This document shows, one piece after another, positions 9,920 to 17,088 of a stretch of DNA of 64,000 nt; the first letter of the stretch is position 1; every line of letters starts with the position of its first letter. The position numbers and the translations under genes were made by a program. The stretch is from Saccharopolyspora hirsuta (lineage in GTDB: Bacteria > Actinomycetota > Actinomycetes > Mycobacteriales > Pseudonocardiaceae). The notes under the pieces were generated by a model. The model had not been told where the DNA came from, ran no database searches, and saw only the letters and a list, made by a program, of their open reading frames with translations. The stretch lies in assembly GCF_008630535.1 (NCBI RefSeq), contig NZ_VWPH01000006.1, forward strand, positions 62,001-126,000, read 5' to 3'.

Positions 9920-10060
9920 CGAGGTTCCCCCAACCTCGTCCTGCGTGGCGGAGCGGGGTGCGAGGGTGGGCTACGCGCCTGCGGCGCATTGCGACACCTG
10001 ACGGCCGGTGCAGTTCGCCCTTCGCGGCTGCGGTCCACGGGCAGGATGAACAAGTTCAAT
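9920..10060 (+). repeat. Structured intergenic repeat, copy A (main hairpin deleted)
   Basis: Truncated copy directly upstream of full copy B. It keeps the 5' hairpin CGAGGTT-CCCCC-AACCTCG, the motif CTGCGTGGCGG, the block GGTGCGAGGGTGGGCT, the hairpin CGCGCC-TGC-GGCGC and the tail ending GGGCAGGATGAACAAG. The whole CTCAG...CTGAG hairpin of about 110 bases is missing, so it looks like a clean loss of one structural domain. Confidence 0.85.
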
Positions 10061-10310
10061 GAGGTTTTTCCAACCTCGTTCTGGGTGGCGGTGCCGGTGG
10101 CGGAACCTCAGCGCCCGCCTGGACTCCGGGTGCCCAACTTGATGTATGCCAATACACGGCAGTTGGGCCGTCCTCGCCAGGCGAACGCTGAGAACCCGCG
10201 GCGGTGCGAGCTGCGAGGGTGGGTTATGCGCCTGCGGCGCATGCGACACCTGCCGTCCGGTGCCGGTCGCCCTTCGCAGCTGCGGTCCACGGGCAGGATG
10301 AACAAGTTCA
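10061..10310 (+). repeat. Structured intergenic repeat, copy B (full-length)
   Basis: Reference copy of the family. Order: hairpin GAGGTT-TTTCC-AACCTC; motif CGTTCTGGGTGGCGGTGCCGG; P1 CTCAGCG 10107-10113 with CGCTGAG 10186-10192; P2 CGCCTGG 10116-10122 with CCAGGCG 10177-10183; P3 GCCCAACT 10132-10139 with AGTTGGGC 10161-10168; P4 TGTAT 10143-10147 with ATACA 10152-10156; P5 ATGCGCC 10226-10232 with GGCGCAT 10236-10242; then a GC-rich tail ending GGGCAGGATGAACAAG. Unpaired CACGGC and GTCCTCGC are shared by the full copies. It is about 95% identical to copy C near 54.2 kb by eye. Reading frames through it are not conserved between copies, so it is not coding. Confidence 0.9.
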
Positions 10311-10339
10311 ATGGAAATCAGACCTCTGATTTCCATTGA
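10308..10339. repeat. Perfect 15-bp inverted repeat next to copy B
   Basis: Arms TCAATGGAAATCAGA (10308-10322) and TCTGATTTCCATTGA (10325-10339) with a two-base spacer. The same palindrome, differing only at the two central bases, stands at 54055-54086 beside copy C. It is followed by a smaller hairpin, GCGGAG-GTT-CTCCGC. Confidence 0.9.
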
Positions 10340-10402
10340 AATCGCGGAGGTTCTCCGCAGCCCGGGCTGCCTGTTCGCGTCCTTCGGCGTTCGGTGAGAC
10401 CG

Positions 10403-10420
10403 CAGTTTCAATTGAAACTG
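10403..10420. repeat. Perfect 18-bp palindrome CAGTTTCAATTGAAACTG
   Basis: Fully self-complementary site of the TTTC-N4-GAAA type, about 140 bases upstream of the chosen paaC start. A 16-bp version (AGTTTCAATTGAAACT) lies at 54417-54432 at the matching place of the second module. It could be a regulator operator or part of the repeat module. Confidence 0.75.
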
Positions 10421-10560
10421 TGGTCGGACTGCGTGCGGCGGGAGCTGGGGAGCAGGCTTCCCTAACCCGGTCGGGTGGTGTGACACTGGACCTGCCCCGA
10501 CGGACGCCAGTGCGGTCGGATCCCCGGCGCTGGGAGTCGGCCCCGGGCTGCGAGGTCGCC

Positions 10561-11430
10561 ATGATGAACGTCCGGGAAGCGCGAGCGGGCGCAGCGGATG
10601 TGCAGCAGTGGGTGCTCGGTGCGCCATCGATGTCCACTGTGGATCGATCGGTGCCGGGCGGGGTGCTCGCCGCTGAACTCTCCCAGTACTGCGCGATGCT
10701 GGGCGACGACGTGCTGATCCTCGCGCACCGGTTGAGCGAGTGGGGTGTCCGCGCGCTGGAGCTCGAGGAGTCCGCGGCACTCGGCGGAATCGCGCTGGAC
10801 CTCTTGGAGCAGGCGCGGATCCTGCTGCACCGCGCGGGCGAGGTCGAGGGCGCGGGGCGGGACGAGGACCGCCTGGCCTACTTCCGCCCGGCCGAGGACT
10901 TCCGCAACGTCCGGCTCGTCGAGATCGACTGCGGTCCCGGCCCGGGCGGCGACTTTCCCGCCACCGCGGCCCGGTTGCTGCTGTTCGCGGCGTGGCGGCA
11001 CGCGGTGTTCGAGCGGCTGGCGGGCAGCCGGGACGCGGTGCTCGCCGCCCTGGCGGCGGGCTCGCTGAACCGGCTCGCGCGGCACCGCGACCACGCGGCC
11101 CAGTGGGTGATCCGGTTCGGCGACGCGGACGGGGATTCGGCGCGCCGGATGGCGGCCGGGATCCAGCGGGTGTGGCCGCTGACGGCGGAGCTGTTCGTCC
11201 CGCACCCGGTCGAGGCCCGGCTGGCCGACCTCGGCTGCGGGGTCGACCCGGCGCAGGTGCGCGACCAGGTGGGCGGTGTGCTGGACGAGGTCTTCTCGGT
11301 GGCCCGGCTCCAGCGCCCGGAACCGGCCGACTTCGGCGTGTTCGCCCGCCCCGGTGGCCGCGACGGGGTGCACACCGGCGACTTCGAGTTCCTGGTGGCC
11401 GACATGCAGTACCTGGCCAGGTCCGGCTGA
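10561..11430 (+). CDS. paaC: Orphan phenylacetyl-CoA epoxygenase subunit, PaaC-like
   Basis: Resembles PaaC, the structural subunit of the PaaABCE ring-1,2-phenylacetyl-CoA epoxygenase, along its length: LGDDVLILAHRLSEW, GIALDLLEQAR, LARHRDHAAQWVIRFGDG-like region, WPLTAELF and the C-terminal HTGDFEFLVADMQYL all line up with the family. PaaC is a catalytically inactive ferritin-like protein that pairs with PaaA. No paaA, B, D, E or other phenylacetate gene is in the window, which is unusual. The ATG at 10561 follows GAGGTC at 10549-10554; ATGs at 10564 and 10630 are alternatives, and the last best fits the family N-terminus. It sits between repeat elements and an inverted repeat. Confidence 0.78.
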   Translation: MMNVREARAGAADVQQWVLGAPSMSTVDRSVPGGVLAAELSQYCAMLGDDVLILAHRLSEWGVRALELEESAALGGIALDLLEQARILLHRAGEVEGAGRDEDRLAYFRPAEDFRNVRLVEIDCGPGPGGDFPATAARLLLFAAWRHAVFERLAGSRDAVLAALAAGSLNRLARHRDHAAQWVIRFGDADGDSARRMAAGIQRVWPLTAELFVPHPVEARLADLGCGVDPAQVRDQVGGVLDEVFSVARLQRPEPADFGVFARPGGRDGVHTGDFEFLVADMQYLARSG

Positions 11431-11484
11431 CCCGCCGGTGCGGCCCGCACCCAACAGCGCCGGGAGCCCCGACGGCGACCGGGG

Positions 11485-11544
11485 CGATTTCGCGCGAAAC
11501 CGGTGCCCTCCCCGCGCGCGGAACGCCGGTTTCGCGCGAAATCG
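11485..11544. terminator. Perfect 19-bp inverted repeat downstream of paaC
   Basis: Arms CGATTTCGCGCGAAACCGG (11485-11503) and CCGGTTTCGCGCGAAATCG (11526-11544), spacer 22 bases, 54 bases past the paaC stop. Each arm also contains the palindrome TTTCGCGCGAAA, so it belongs with the TTTC-N4-GAAA sites of this region. It is a plausible terminator, with no T-run. Confidence 0.6.
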
Positions 11545-11750
11545 GCGTTTTCCGCCCCGCCGCCCGGCTACGCAGGCACGGTGCCGGGTGAGATTGAGTA
11601 CTTTTCCCCAAGACCTCCGCGGGGGATCGGAGCAGAGTGATCCGGAGGAGCTCGGGAACCCGGGTTCGGCGCACGGCGTCGGACCGGTGTCCGCGGGCGA
11701 GGACACCGGTTTCGACGGCTGCTCGCGGCCGAGTGGAAGGACGACCCGAC

Positions 11751-12329
11751 GTGGACGGATTTTGGGTGCAGGTGCTGATCGCACTGGTCGCGGGCGGGTG
11801 CGGGGCCGGAGTGGTGCTGGCGGCCCGCACCGGGAGACGGCGGCCCGCCCCCGTCGCGGTCCCGCAACCGGTCCAACCGCCGCCCGCCCAGGCGCAGCCG
11901 CCCGACCCCTGGTTGCACGACGTCCGCCGCTGCGAGCAGGCGGTGCACCGAGCGGGTTGCGCGGTCGACGCGGTGTCCTCGACCCGAGCCCGCCAGAACC
12001 TGCAGGCGGTGGTCCGCCGCATGGACGCCGAGCTCCCGAACGTCCGAGCACTCGCCGAACTGGGACGGGGCCTGACGGCCAGCGGCGCGGACGCAGCGGT
12101 GCTGCGCCGGGTCCGGGCCCAGCTCGTGGACGCGGCGGTCCGCTTCGGCATGATCACCGACCACGTCGTGGAAGCGGTGGTCGAACTGGTCGCCAACCCC
12201 GACCTGAACCGGATGCACCAGCAGGTGGTGGTCCTGCGGGACCAGTTCCCCCTCCTCCGCCCGATGTCAGCGGTCTTCGGCCCCAAACCGGCCGCAACCC
12301 CCACCAGAACCCTCGCCCCAGCAGCCTGA
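11751..12329 (+). CDS. Membrane-anchored protein of unknown function
   Basis: A 192-residue protein with an N-terminal hydrophobic anchor (VQVLIALVAGGCGAGVVLAA), a Pro/Ala/Gln-rich linker (residues 30-55) and a helical domain (about 60-165) with regularly spaced Leu/Val/Arg, such as RARQNLQAVVRRMDAELPNVRALAELG. No family is recognised. The GTG at 11751 follows GGAAGGA; an open frame continues upstream to 11637, but that part is Arg-rich and lacks a plausible start site. The cytosolic or extracellular side of the helical domain cannot be decided. A 20-bp tandem repeat follows its stop. Confidence 0.65.
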   Translation: MDGFWVQVLIALVAGGCGAGVVLAARTGRRRPAPVAVPQPVQPPPAQAQPPDPWLHDVRRCEQAVHRAGCAVDAVSSTRARQNLQAVVRRMDAELPNVRALAELGRGLTASGADAAVLRRVRAQLVDAAVRFGMITDHVVEAVVELVANPDLNRMHQQVVVLRDQFPLLRPMSAVFGPKPAATPTRTLAPAA

Positions 12330-12349
12330 CCCCACCCCAACCAAACCAA

Positions 12350-12449
12350 AACCTCACCAAGCCCCGGCGAACCTCACCAAGGCCGGGACAATCTCACCAA
12401 GGCCCGGTGAACCTCACTGGGGCCCGGTGAACCTCACCACGGCCGTGCG
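12350..12449 (+). repeat. Five tandem 20-bp repeats
   Basis: Five consecutive 20-base units begin at 12350, 12370, 12390, 12410 and 12430, with consensus AACCTCACCAAGGCCCGGTG. The first six positions are nearly invariant (AACCTC or AATCTC). They lie 20 bases past the stop of the unknown membrane protein. Adjacent units pair in part (GGTGA ... TCACC). Confidence 0.85.
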
Positions 12450-12465
12450 AGGGGTGGTGACGTCC

Positions 12466-12485
12466 GCAATTTCGATTGAAATTGC
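12466..12485. repeat. Stem-loop GCAATTTC-GATT-GAAATTGC
   Basis: An 8-bp perfect stem with a four-base centre, 57 bases left of the insertion sequence. It is identical in sequence to the site in which the insertion sequence is embedded (12522-12530 joined to 13992-14002). Confidence 0.85.
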
Positions 12486-12587
12486 CTCACCTCGCCACTG
12501 GAGGTTTCGTCGAGAACGCTGGCAATTTCGGGCTCTTGTGATGTATCCGTGGGTGGTGTGAGCTGCTGTTTTGGTCTTGGATGTGGG

Positions 12588-12659
12588 GGCACGCCGTTGC
12601 TGCGTCTAGATTTCTGGCTTGCGAAGGCTTGAAATCTAGGGACGGAGTAACGGCGTGCC
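12588..12659 (+). promoter_or_regulatory. Hairpin covering the transposase start codon
   Basis: Perfect outer stem GGCACGCCGTT (12588-12598) with AACGGCGTGCC (12649-12659), and perfect inner stem CTAGATTTC (12606-12614) with GAAATCTAG (12631-12639). The GTG start (12655-12657) lies in the outer stem and the GGAG ribosome site (12644-12647) in the loop between stems. A transcript entering from outside the element would fold this way and hide the start. Confidence 0.75.
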
Positions 12660-13956
12660 GGAGTCCAGTTTATGGCGTGCTTTGTTGGGGGTCGACAGGC
12701 GCACGGTGATCGAGGATGTGGCTTTCGACGAGGCCGCGGAGCGCGTGGTGGTGCATGTGCGTCCTCGTAAGCGCATGCGTGCGGTGTGCGGGCGGTGTGG
12801 GCGCTGGTGCGGGCGGTATGACCGAGGTGCGGGACGGCGTCGGTGGCGGGCCCTGGATTTGGGGACTGTTCAGGTTCATCTTGAGGCCGCCGCGCCGCGG
12901 GTGCGCTGCCGGGAACACGGCCCGGCCGTGGCGCGGCTGCCGTGGGCCCGTCATGGCGCGGGGCACACCTACGCCTTTGATGACACGGTGGCGTGGTTGG
13001 CGGTGCGCACGTCGAAATCGGCGGTATGCCAGCTGATGCGGATCGCCTGGCGCACAGTCGGGGCGATCGTGGCGCGGGTGTGGGCTGACACCGAAACCCA
13101 GATCGACCGGTTCGCGGGGTTGCGGCGGATCGGGATCGATGAGATCTCCTACAAGAGACATCACCGGTATCTGACGGTGGTGGTCGATCACGACACCGGG
13201 CGGCTTGTCTGGGCCGTCCCAGGGCACGATTCGGCGACGCTGAACCGGTTCTTCGACGTTCTCGGGGACGGCCGGGCCGCCGAGATCACGCATGTCTCTG
13301 CTGATGCGGCAGCCTGGATCGCCGACACCGTGGCCCGCCGGGCACCGAACGCGATCCGCTGCGCCGACCCGTTCCACGTGGTGGCCTGGGCCACTGAGGC
13401 CCTGGATACCGAGCGGCGGCGGGCCTGGAACGACGCCCGCGCCCTAGCCCGCATCGAAGGCAAACGAGGTGCCGGGCGCCCTAGGGCCGATTCCCCGGCC
13501 CGCCCCGGGCACGAGACAACCAAGAAGCTCAAAGATTCCCGCTACGCGTTGTGGAAGAACCCCGAAGACCTCACCGGAAACCAGCAGGCCAAACTGGCCT
13601 GGATCGCCACAACCGACCGCCGCCTCTACCGCGCCTACCTGCTCAAAGAAGGACTCCGGCACGCCTTCAAGATCAAAGGCGAGGCCGGGAAACAAGCCCT
13701 GGACAAATGGATCGGCTGGGCACGACGCTGCCGCATCCCCGTCTTCGTCAAACTACAGAAACGCATCGTCAAACACCGCACCGCGATCAACGCCGCCCTC
13801 GAACACGGCCTGTCCCAAGGACTGACCGAGTCCATGAACACCAAAATCCGCCTCATGACCCGCATCGCCTTCGGATTCCGCAGCCCCCAAGCCCTCATCG
13901 CCCTAGCCATGCTCGCCCACGGCGGACACCCACCCACCCTCCCCAAACGCGCCTAA
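12655..13956 (+). CDS. ISL3-family transposase
   Basis: A 433-residue transposase. Residues 38-50 hold a zinc-finger-like Cys pair (VCGRCGRWCGR), followed by a helix-turn-helix region and the ISL3 catalytic core: GIDEISYKRHHRYLTVVVDHDTG with the first Asp near residue 162, and a second acidic position in THVSADAAAWI near 220. The C-terminal ESMNTKIRLMTRIAFGFRS is typical of the family. Full length with no frameshift, so probably active. GTG start with GGAG seven bases upstream, both embedded in the leader hairpin. Confidence 0.93.
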   Translation: MPESSLWRALLGVDRRTVIEDVAFDEAAERVVVHVRPRKRMRAVCGRCGRWCGRYDRGAGRRRWRALDLGTVQVHLEAAAPRVRCREHGPAVARLPWARHGAGHTYAFDDTVAWLAVRTSKSAVCQLMRIAWRTVGAIVARVWADTETQIDRFAGLRRIGIDEISYKRHHRYLTVVVDHDTGRLVWAVPGHDSATLNRFFDVLGDGRAAEITHVSADAAAWIADTVARRAPNAIRCADPFHVVAWATEALDTERRRAWNDARALARIEGKRGAGRPRADSPARPGHETTKKLKDSRYALWKNPEDLTGNQQAKLAWIATTDRRLYRAYLLKEGLRHAFKIKGEAGKQALDKWIGWARRCRIPVFVKLQKRIVKHRTAINAALEHGLSQGLTESMNTKIRLMTRIAFGFRSPQALIALAMLAHGGHPPTLPKRA

Positions 13957-13983
13957 CCCACCCACAGAAGAAGCAGAAGAGCC

Positions 13984-14145
13984 CAATTTCGATTGAAATT
14001 GCAACACCACGCAAAGCAACCCCCACCGCTTTGAACCCAAAATCAACCCCCCACGCAACGTCACCCCTCCTCGCAAGGCCGCCCCCGGTATCACCACCGA
14101 TCCCCAGGTCCCCACCCCCAGGTCCCCCCAACCCCCGAACCCCGC
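13984..14145. other. Intergenic sequence right of the insertion sequence
   Basis: Holds the right copy of the target duplication and the rest of the disrupted stem-loop (CAATTTC-GATT-GAAATTGC, 13984-14002), then about 140 bases of C-rich sequence before the stop of the leftward phosphatase gene. No gene is supported. Confidence 0.6.
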
Positions 14146-15006
14146 TCAGCTGTGGGCCACCGCCTGGTACCACCAGTCGTGCACGTCGGCGGCGACGCCG
14201 GGGGCGGCCACCAGGAGTCCGTCCAGCGGCAGGGGGTTCGGTTCGCCGCGGCGGTCCAGGACGGTGGCACCGGCTTCGGTGGCCAGCGCGAGCGCCCCGG
14301 CGACGTCCCACTCCTGGTAGGAGTCCAGCACCGCGGCCACCGCGTGACCGAGCGCGACCTGGGTGATGGCCAGCGCCGGGGAACCCAGCAGCCGGACGCC
14401 AACCTGCGCGCTGGCCGCGTTGGTGATGAACCGGTCCATGCCCCGCCAGGGGCCGGTCCTGGTCAGCTCGGTGCACACGATCCCGCCGCGCGTCTCGCGC
14501 TGTTCGCCCAGCCGCACCGGGGTTCCGTTCGCCCGCATGCCGCGGCCGCGGGCGGCGGCGTAGATCTGCGTGCGGTAGGGGTCGGCGACCACCCCGACCA
14601 CCGGGCCGTGCTCGTCGAGCATGGCCAGGCTGTAGGTGCACCAGGGCAGCCCGGCGACGTAGTTGGCGGTGCCGTCGACCGGGTCGACGGACCAGCGGAA
14701 CTTGGCCGTCCCGGCGCGGGCCGCCCAGTGCTCGGCGACGGTGGTCGGGGCCGCGTCGAACTCCTCGCCGAACACCGGGATCCCGGGGAACTCGTCGGCC
14801 AGCACCCGCCGGGTGTGCCGCTCCAGGGTGCGCCCGGTGTCGGTGACCCAGTCGAACGGGGACTCGGTCGGGGCGGGCTGCGCCCCGCGCCCCGCCGTCG
14901 CGATGATCACGTCGGCGGCGTCGTTGGCGAGTCGCCCGGCGACTTCGAACGCTCGCGAGACCAGCGCCGGGTCGCTCTGCGCGGGCGGGGTAGGCAGGAC
15001 CGTCAT
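14146..15006 (-). CDS. Inositol monophosphatase-family phosphatase
   Basis: Mg-dependent sugar/inositol phosphate phosphatase of the IMPase superfamily. The metal motif is seen as FGEEF (about residue 78) and WSVDPVDGTANY (about residue 105), and the C-terminal motif as YQEWDVAGALALATEAGA (about 225). 286 residues from the ATG at 15006; an upstream ATG adds only a Pro/Gly-rich tail. The substrate could be inositol-1-phosphate, histidinol phosphate or another sugar phosphate and cannot be chosen from sequence. It is divergent from the mannosyltransferase gene, whose lipid-linked products need inositol in related genera; a link is only suggestive. Confidence 0.85.
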   Translation of the reverse strand: MTVLPTPPAQSDPALVSRAFEVAGRLANDAADVIIATAGRGAQPAPTESPFDWVTDTGRTLERHTRRVLADEFPGIPVFGEEFDAAPTTVAEHWAARAGTAKFRWSVDPVDGTANYVAGLPWCTYSLAMLDEHGPVVGVVADPYRTQIYAAARGRGMRANGTPVRLGEQRETRGGIVCTELTRTGPWRGMDRFITNAASAQVGVRLLGSPALAITQVALGHAVAAVLDSYQEWDVAGALALATEAGATVLDRRGEPNPLPLDGLLVAAPGVAADVHDWWYQAVAHS

Positions 15007-15221
15007 GCCGCCCCAGGTTCCGTGCGGCGGGTGACCGGGGCGCAACGCTCAGGTGACAGCTGGTGGAGAGGCAGATCACGATTGCGGGTGGCCGGATCCG
15101 CCGCCCGCGGGCACGTCCGGGACGCGGCTTCGCCGGTGACGGTCGCGGAAACGACTTCTTCGGTTGCCGTTGGCGGTGCCGTCACGTGGCGGTCGACTGC
15201 TCGCCGACCCGGGGCGCGACC

Positions 15222-16355
15222 GTGTTGCGCGTGCGCATAGCGATCGTGACCGAGAGCTTCCTGCCGCAGATCAACGGGGTGACGAATTCGGTGCTGCGAG
15301 TGCTGGAGCACTTGCGGCGCCGCGGGGATTCGGCGCTCGTCATCGCGCCCGGCGCGGGTCCGGAGGAGTACGCGGGGTTCCCGGTGATCCGGCTGCCCGC
15401 GGTGGACCTGCCGGTGGTGTCGTCGTTGCCGATCGGTTTTCCGACCCGCCGGTTGCTGCGCGGGTTGCAGGGCTTCCGGCCGGACGTCGTGCACCTCGCG
15501 TCGCCGTTCGTCGTCGGGGCGCGGGGGTTGGCGGCGGCCCGGCGGCTGGGGGTGCCGACGGTCGCGGTCTACCAGACCGACGTCGCGGGTTTCGCCGCGT
15601 CCTACGGGCTCGGGCTGACCGCGCGGGCGGCGTGGCGGTGGATCCGGCGCCTGCACGGCGCGGCCGACCGGACCCTGGCGCCGTCGACCTGGGCCGTGGA
15701 AACGTTGCGGGAGCACGGGATTCCGCGCGTGCACCGGTGGGGGCGGGGCGTGGACACGGCGCGCTTCTCGCCGCAGCAGCGGGATCCGGGCTTGCGGCGG
15801 GAGCTCGTCGCGGACGGCGAGCTGCTGGTCGGCTACGTCGGTCGGTTGGCCCCGGAGAAGCGCATCGAGCGGTTGTCGGCGCTGAGCGGGGTGCCGGGCG
15901 TGCGGGTGGTCGTCGTGGGCGACGGCCCGGACCGCGACCGGCTGGCCGAAGCGGTGCCGGACGCGGTGTTCCTCGGCCAGCGGACCGGCGACGAGCTGGC
16001 GCGCATCTACGCCAGCCTCGACGTGTTCGTGCACACCGGGCCGCACGAGACGTTCTGCCAGGCGGTGCAGGAGGCGATGGCCTCGGGCGTCCCGGTCGTC
16101 GCCCCGGACGCGGGCGGGCCGCGCGATCTGGTCGACCACGGCCGCACCGGCTACCTGCTCCCGGCCCACGACGCCGACCTCCACGCCGGGGCGCTGCGCG
16201 CCGCGGTCGAGCAGCTGCGCGACGCCGACCGCCGCCGGAGGTTCGGCGCGGCTGCCCGCGAGGCGGTCGCGGGGCGGACGTGGCCCGCGCTGTGCCAGCA
16301 GCTGATCGGGCACTACGACGCGGTCGCCTCGGGGGAGCAGCCGCTGGCCGCGTGA
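15222..16355 (+). CDS. mgtA: GT4 glycosyltransferase, MgtA/PimB-like mannosyltransferase
   Basis: GT-B retaining glycosyltransferase of family GT4. The N-terminal [19 protein letters not shown] and the donor site GHETF-like motif ([19 protein letters not shown]) with [11 protein letters not shown] match the GDP-mannose-dependent alpha-mannosyltransferases (MgtA/PimB) of related actinobacteria, which act on glycolipid or phosphatidylinositol acceptors at the inner face of the membrane. 377 residues from the GTG at 15222; a GTG at 15231 is equally possible. The position just before menG reproduces the mycobacterial mgtA-menG pair. The exact acceptor is unknown. Confidence 0.82.
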   Translation: MLRVRIAIVTESFLPQINGVTNSVLRVLEHLRRRGDSALVIAPGAGPEEYAGFPVIRLPAVDLPVVSSLPIGFPTRRLLRGLQGFRPDVVHLASPFVVGARGLAAARRLGVPTVAVYQTDVAGFAASYGLGLTARAAWRWIRRLHGAADRTLAPSTWAVETLREHGIPRVHRWGRGVDTARFSPQQRDPGLRRELVADGELLVGYVGRLAPEKRIERLSALSGVPGVRVVVVGDGPDRDRLAEAVPDAVFLGQRTGDELARIYASLDVFVHTGPHETFCQAVQEAMASGVPVVAPDAGGPRDLVDHGRTGYLLPAHDADLHAGALRAAVEQLRDADRRRRFGAAAREAVAGRTWPALCQQLIGHYDAVASGEQPLAA

Positions 16356-16398
16356 GGGCAGCGCCGGGCTCGTCCGGTTCGCCACGTACGCTGCGGGT

Positions 16399-17088
16399 GT
16401 GTCTCGGGCAGGTTTGGACAAGGACCCTCGCGAAGTCGCCGCGATGTTCGACGGTGTCGCGCGCCGGTACGACTTGACCAACACCGTGCTGTCCTTCGGC
16501 CAGGACCGGCGGTGGCGGGAGGTCACCAGGCGGGCGCTGGCGCCCAAGCGCGACGAGCGGGTGCTCGACCTGGCTGCGGGCAGCGGGGTGTCGACCGAGG
16601 AGTTCGCCCGGTCCGGCGCCTGGTGCGTCGCCGCCGACTTCTCGCTGGGCATGCTGTCGGTGGGCCGCCACCGCGGGGTCCCGATGGTCGCGGCGGACGC
16701 GCTCCGGCTGCCCTTCGCCGACGAGTCCTTCGACGCGGTGACGATCTCCTTCGGCCTGCGCAACCTGGTCGACACCGCGGCCGGGCTGCGGGAGATGCAG
16801 CGCGTGGTGCGCCCGGGCGGGCGGCTGGTGGTGTGCGAGTTCTCCACGCCGACCTGGCAGCCGTTCCGCACGATCTACCTGAACTACCTGATGCGCGCGC
16901 TGCCGCCGATCGCCCGCGCGGTCTCGTCGAACCCGGACGCCTACGTCTACCTGGCGGAGTCGATCCGCGAGTGGCCGGACCAGCGCGAGCTGGCGGAGCT
17001 GATCGCCGAGTCCGGTTGGACCGACGTCGCCTGGCGGAACCTGACCAGCGGCGTCGTCGCCATCCACCGCGCGGTCAAGCCCTCCTGA
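16399..17088 (+). CDS. menG: Demethylmenaquinone methyltransferase MenG (UbiE)
   Basis: SAM-dependent C-methyltransferase for the last ring modification of menaquinone. SAM motif I is [15 protein letters not shown] (about residues 56-70). UbiE signatures are [13 protein letters not shown] near the N-terminus and [24 protein letters not shown] near 115-140. 229 residues, usual length. The GTG at 16399 has no ribosome site, but TACGCT at 16387-16392 is placed as a -10 box for a leaderless transcript. Follows mgtA by 43 bases. Confidence 0.94.
   Translation: MSRAGLDKDPREVAAMFDGVARRYDLTNTVLSFGQDRRWREVTRRALAPKRDERVLDLAAGSGVSTEEFARSGAWCVAADFSLGMLSVGRHRGVPMVAADALRLPFADESFDAVTISFGLRNLVDTAAGLREMQRVVRPGGRLVVCEFSTPTWQPFRTIYLNYLMRALPPIARAVSSNPDAYVYLAESIREWPDQRELAELIAESGWTDVAWRNLTSGVVAIHRAVKPS

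Larger units (their letters stand above)
12531..13983 (+). mobile_element. ISL3-family insertion sequence with 8-bp target duplication
   Basis: Complete element of 1,453 bp. The direct repeat CAATTTCG flanks it (12523-12530 and 13984-13991). The ends form an imperfect terminal inverted repeat of about 28 bp: left GGCTCTTGTGATG..., right (read inward) GGCTCTTCTGCTT..., both with GTGGGTGG about 18 bases in. The 8-bp duplication and GGCTCTT ends are typical of ISL3. One transposase gene is intact and the flanks can be rejoined, so the insertion looks recent. Confidence 0.93.

Noticed and set aside
9827-10339. Reading frames through repeat copies A and B, and similar frames at 41891-42142, 54058-54339 and 56606-56845, giving look-alike peptides
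   Set aside because: The frame that gives similar peptides in B and C is shifted in E and lost in F, and the changes between copies preserve base pairing instead of codons. No start sites or family matches.
12350-12449. CRISPR array at the 20-bp repeats
   Set aside because: Units follow each other without spacers and no cas genes are present.
9882-14145. Integrated plasmid or genomic island between the DUF3592 gene and the phosphatase gene
   Set aside because: No integrase, attachment-site pair, tRNA boundary or transfer genes. Only one IS with its own duplication plus intergenic repeats.
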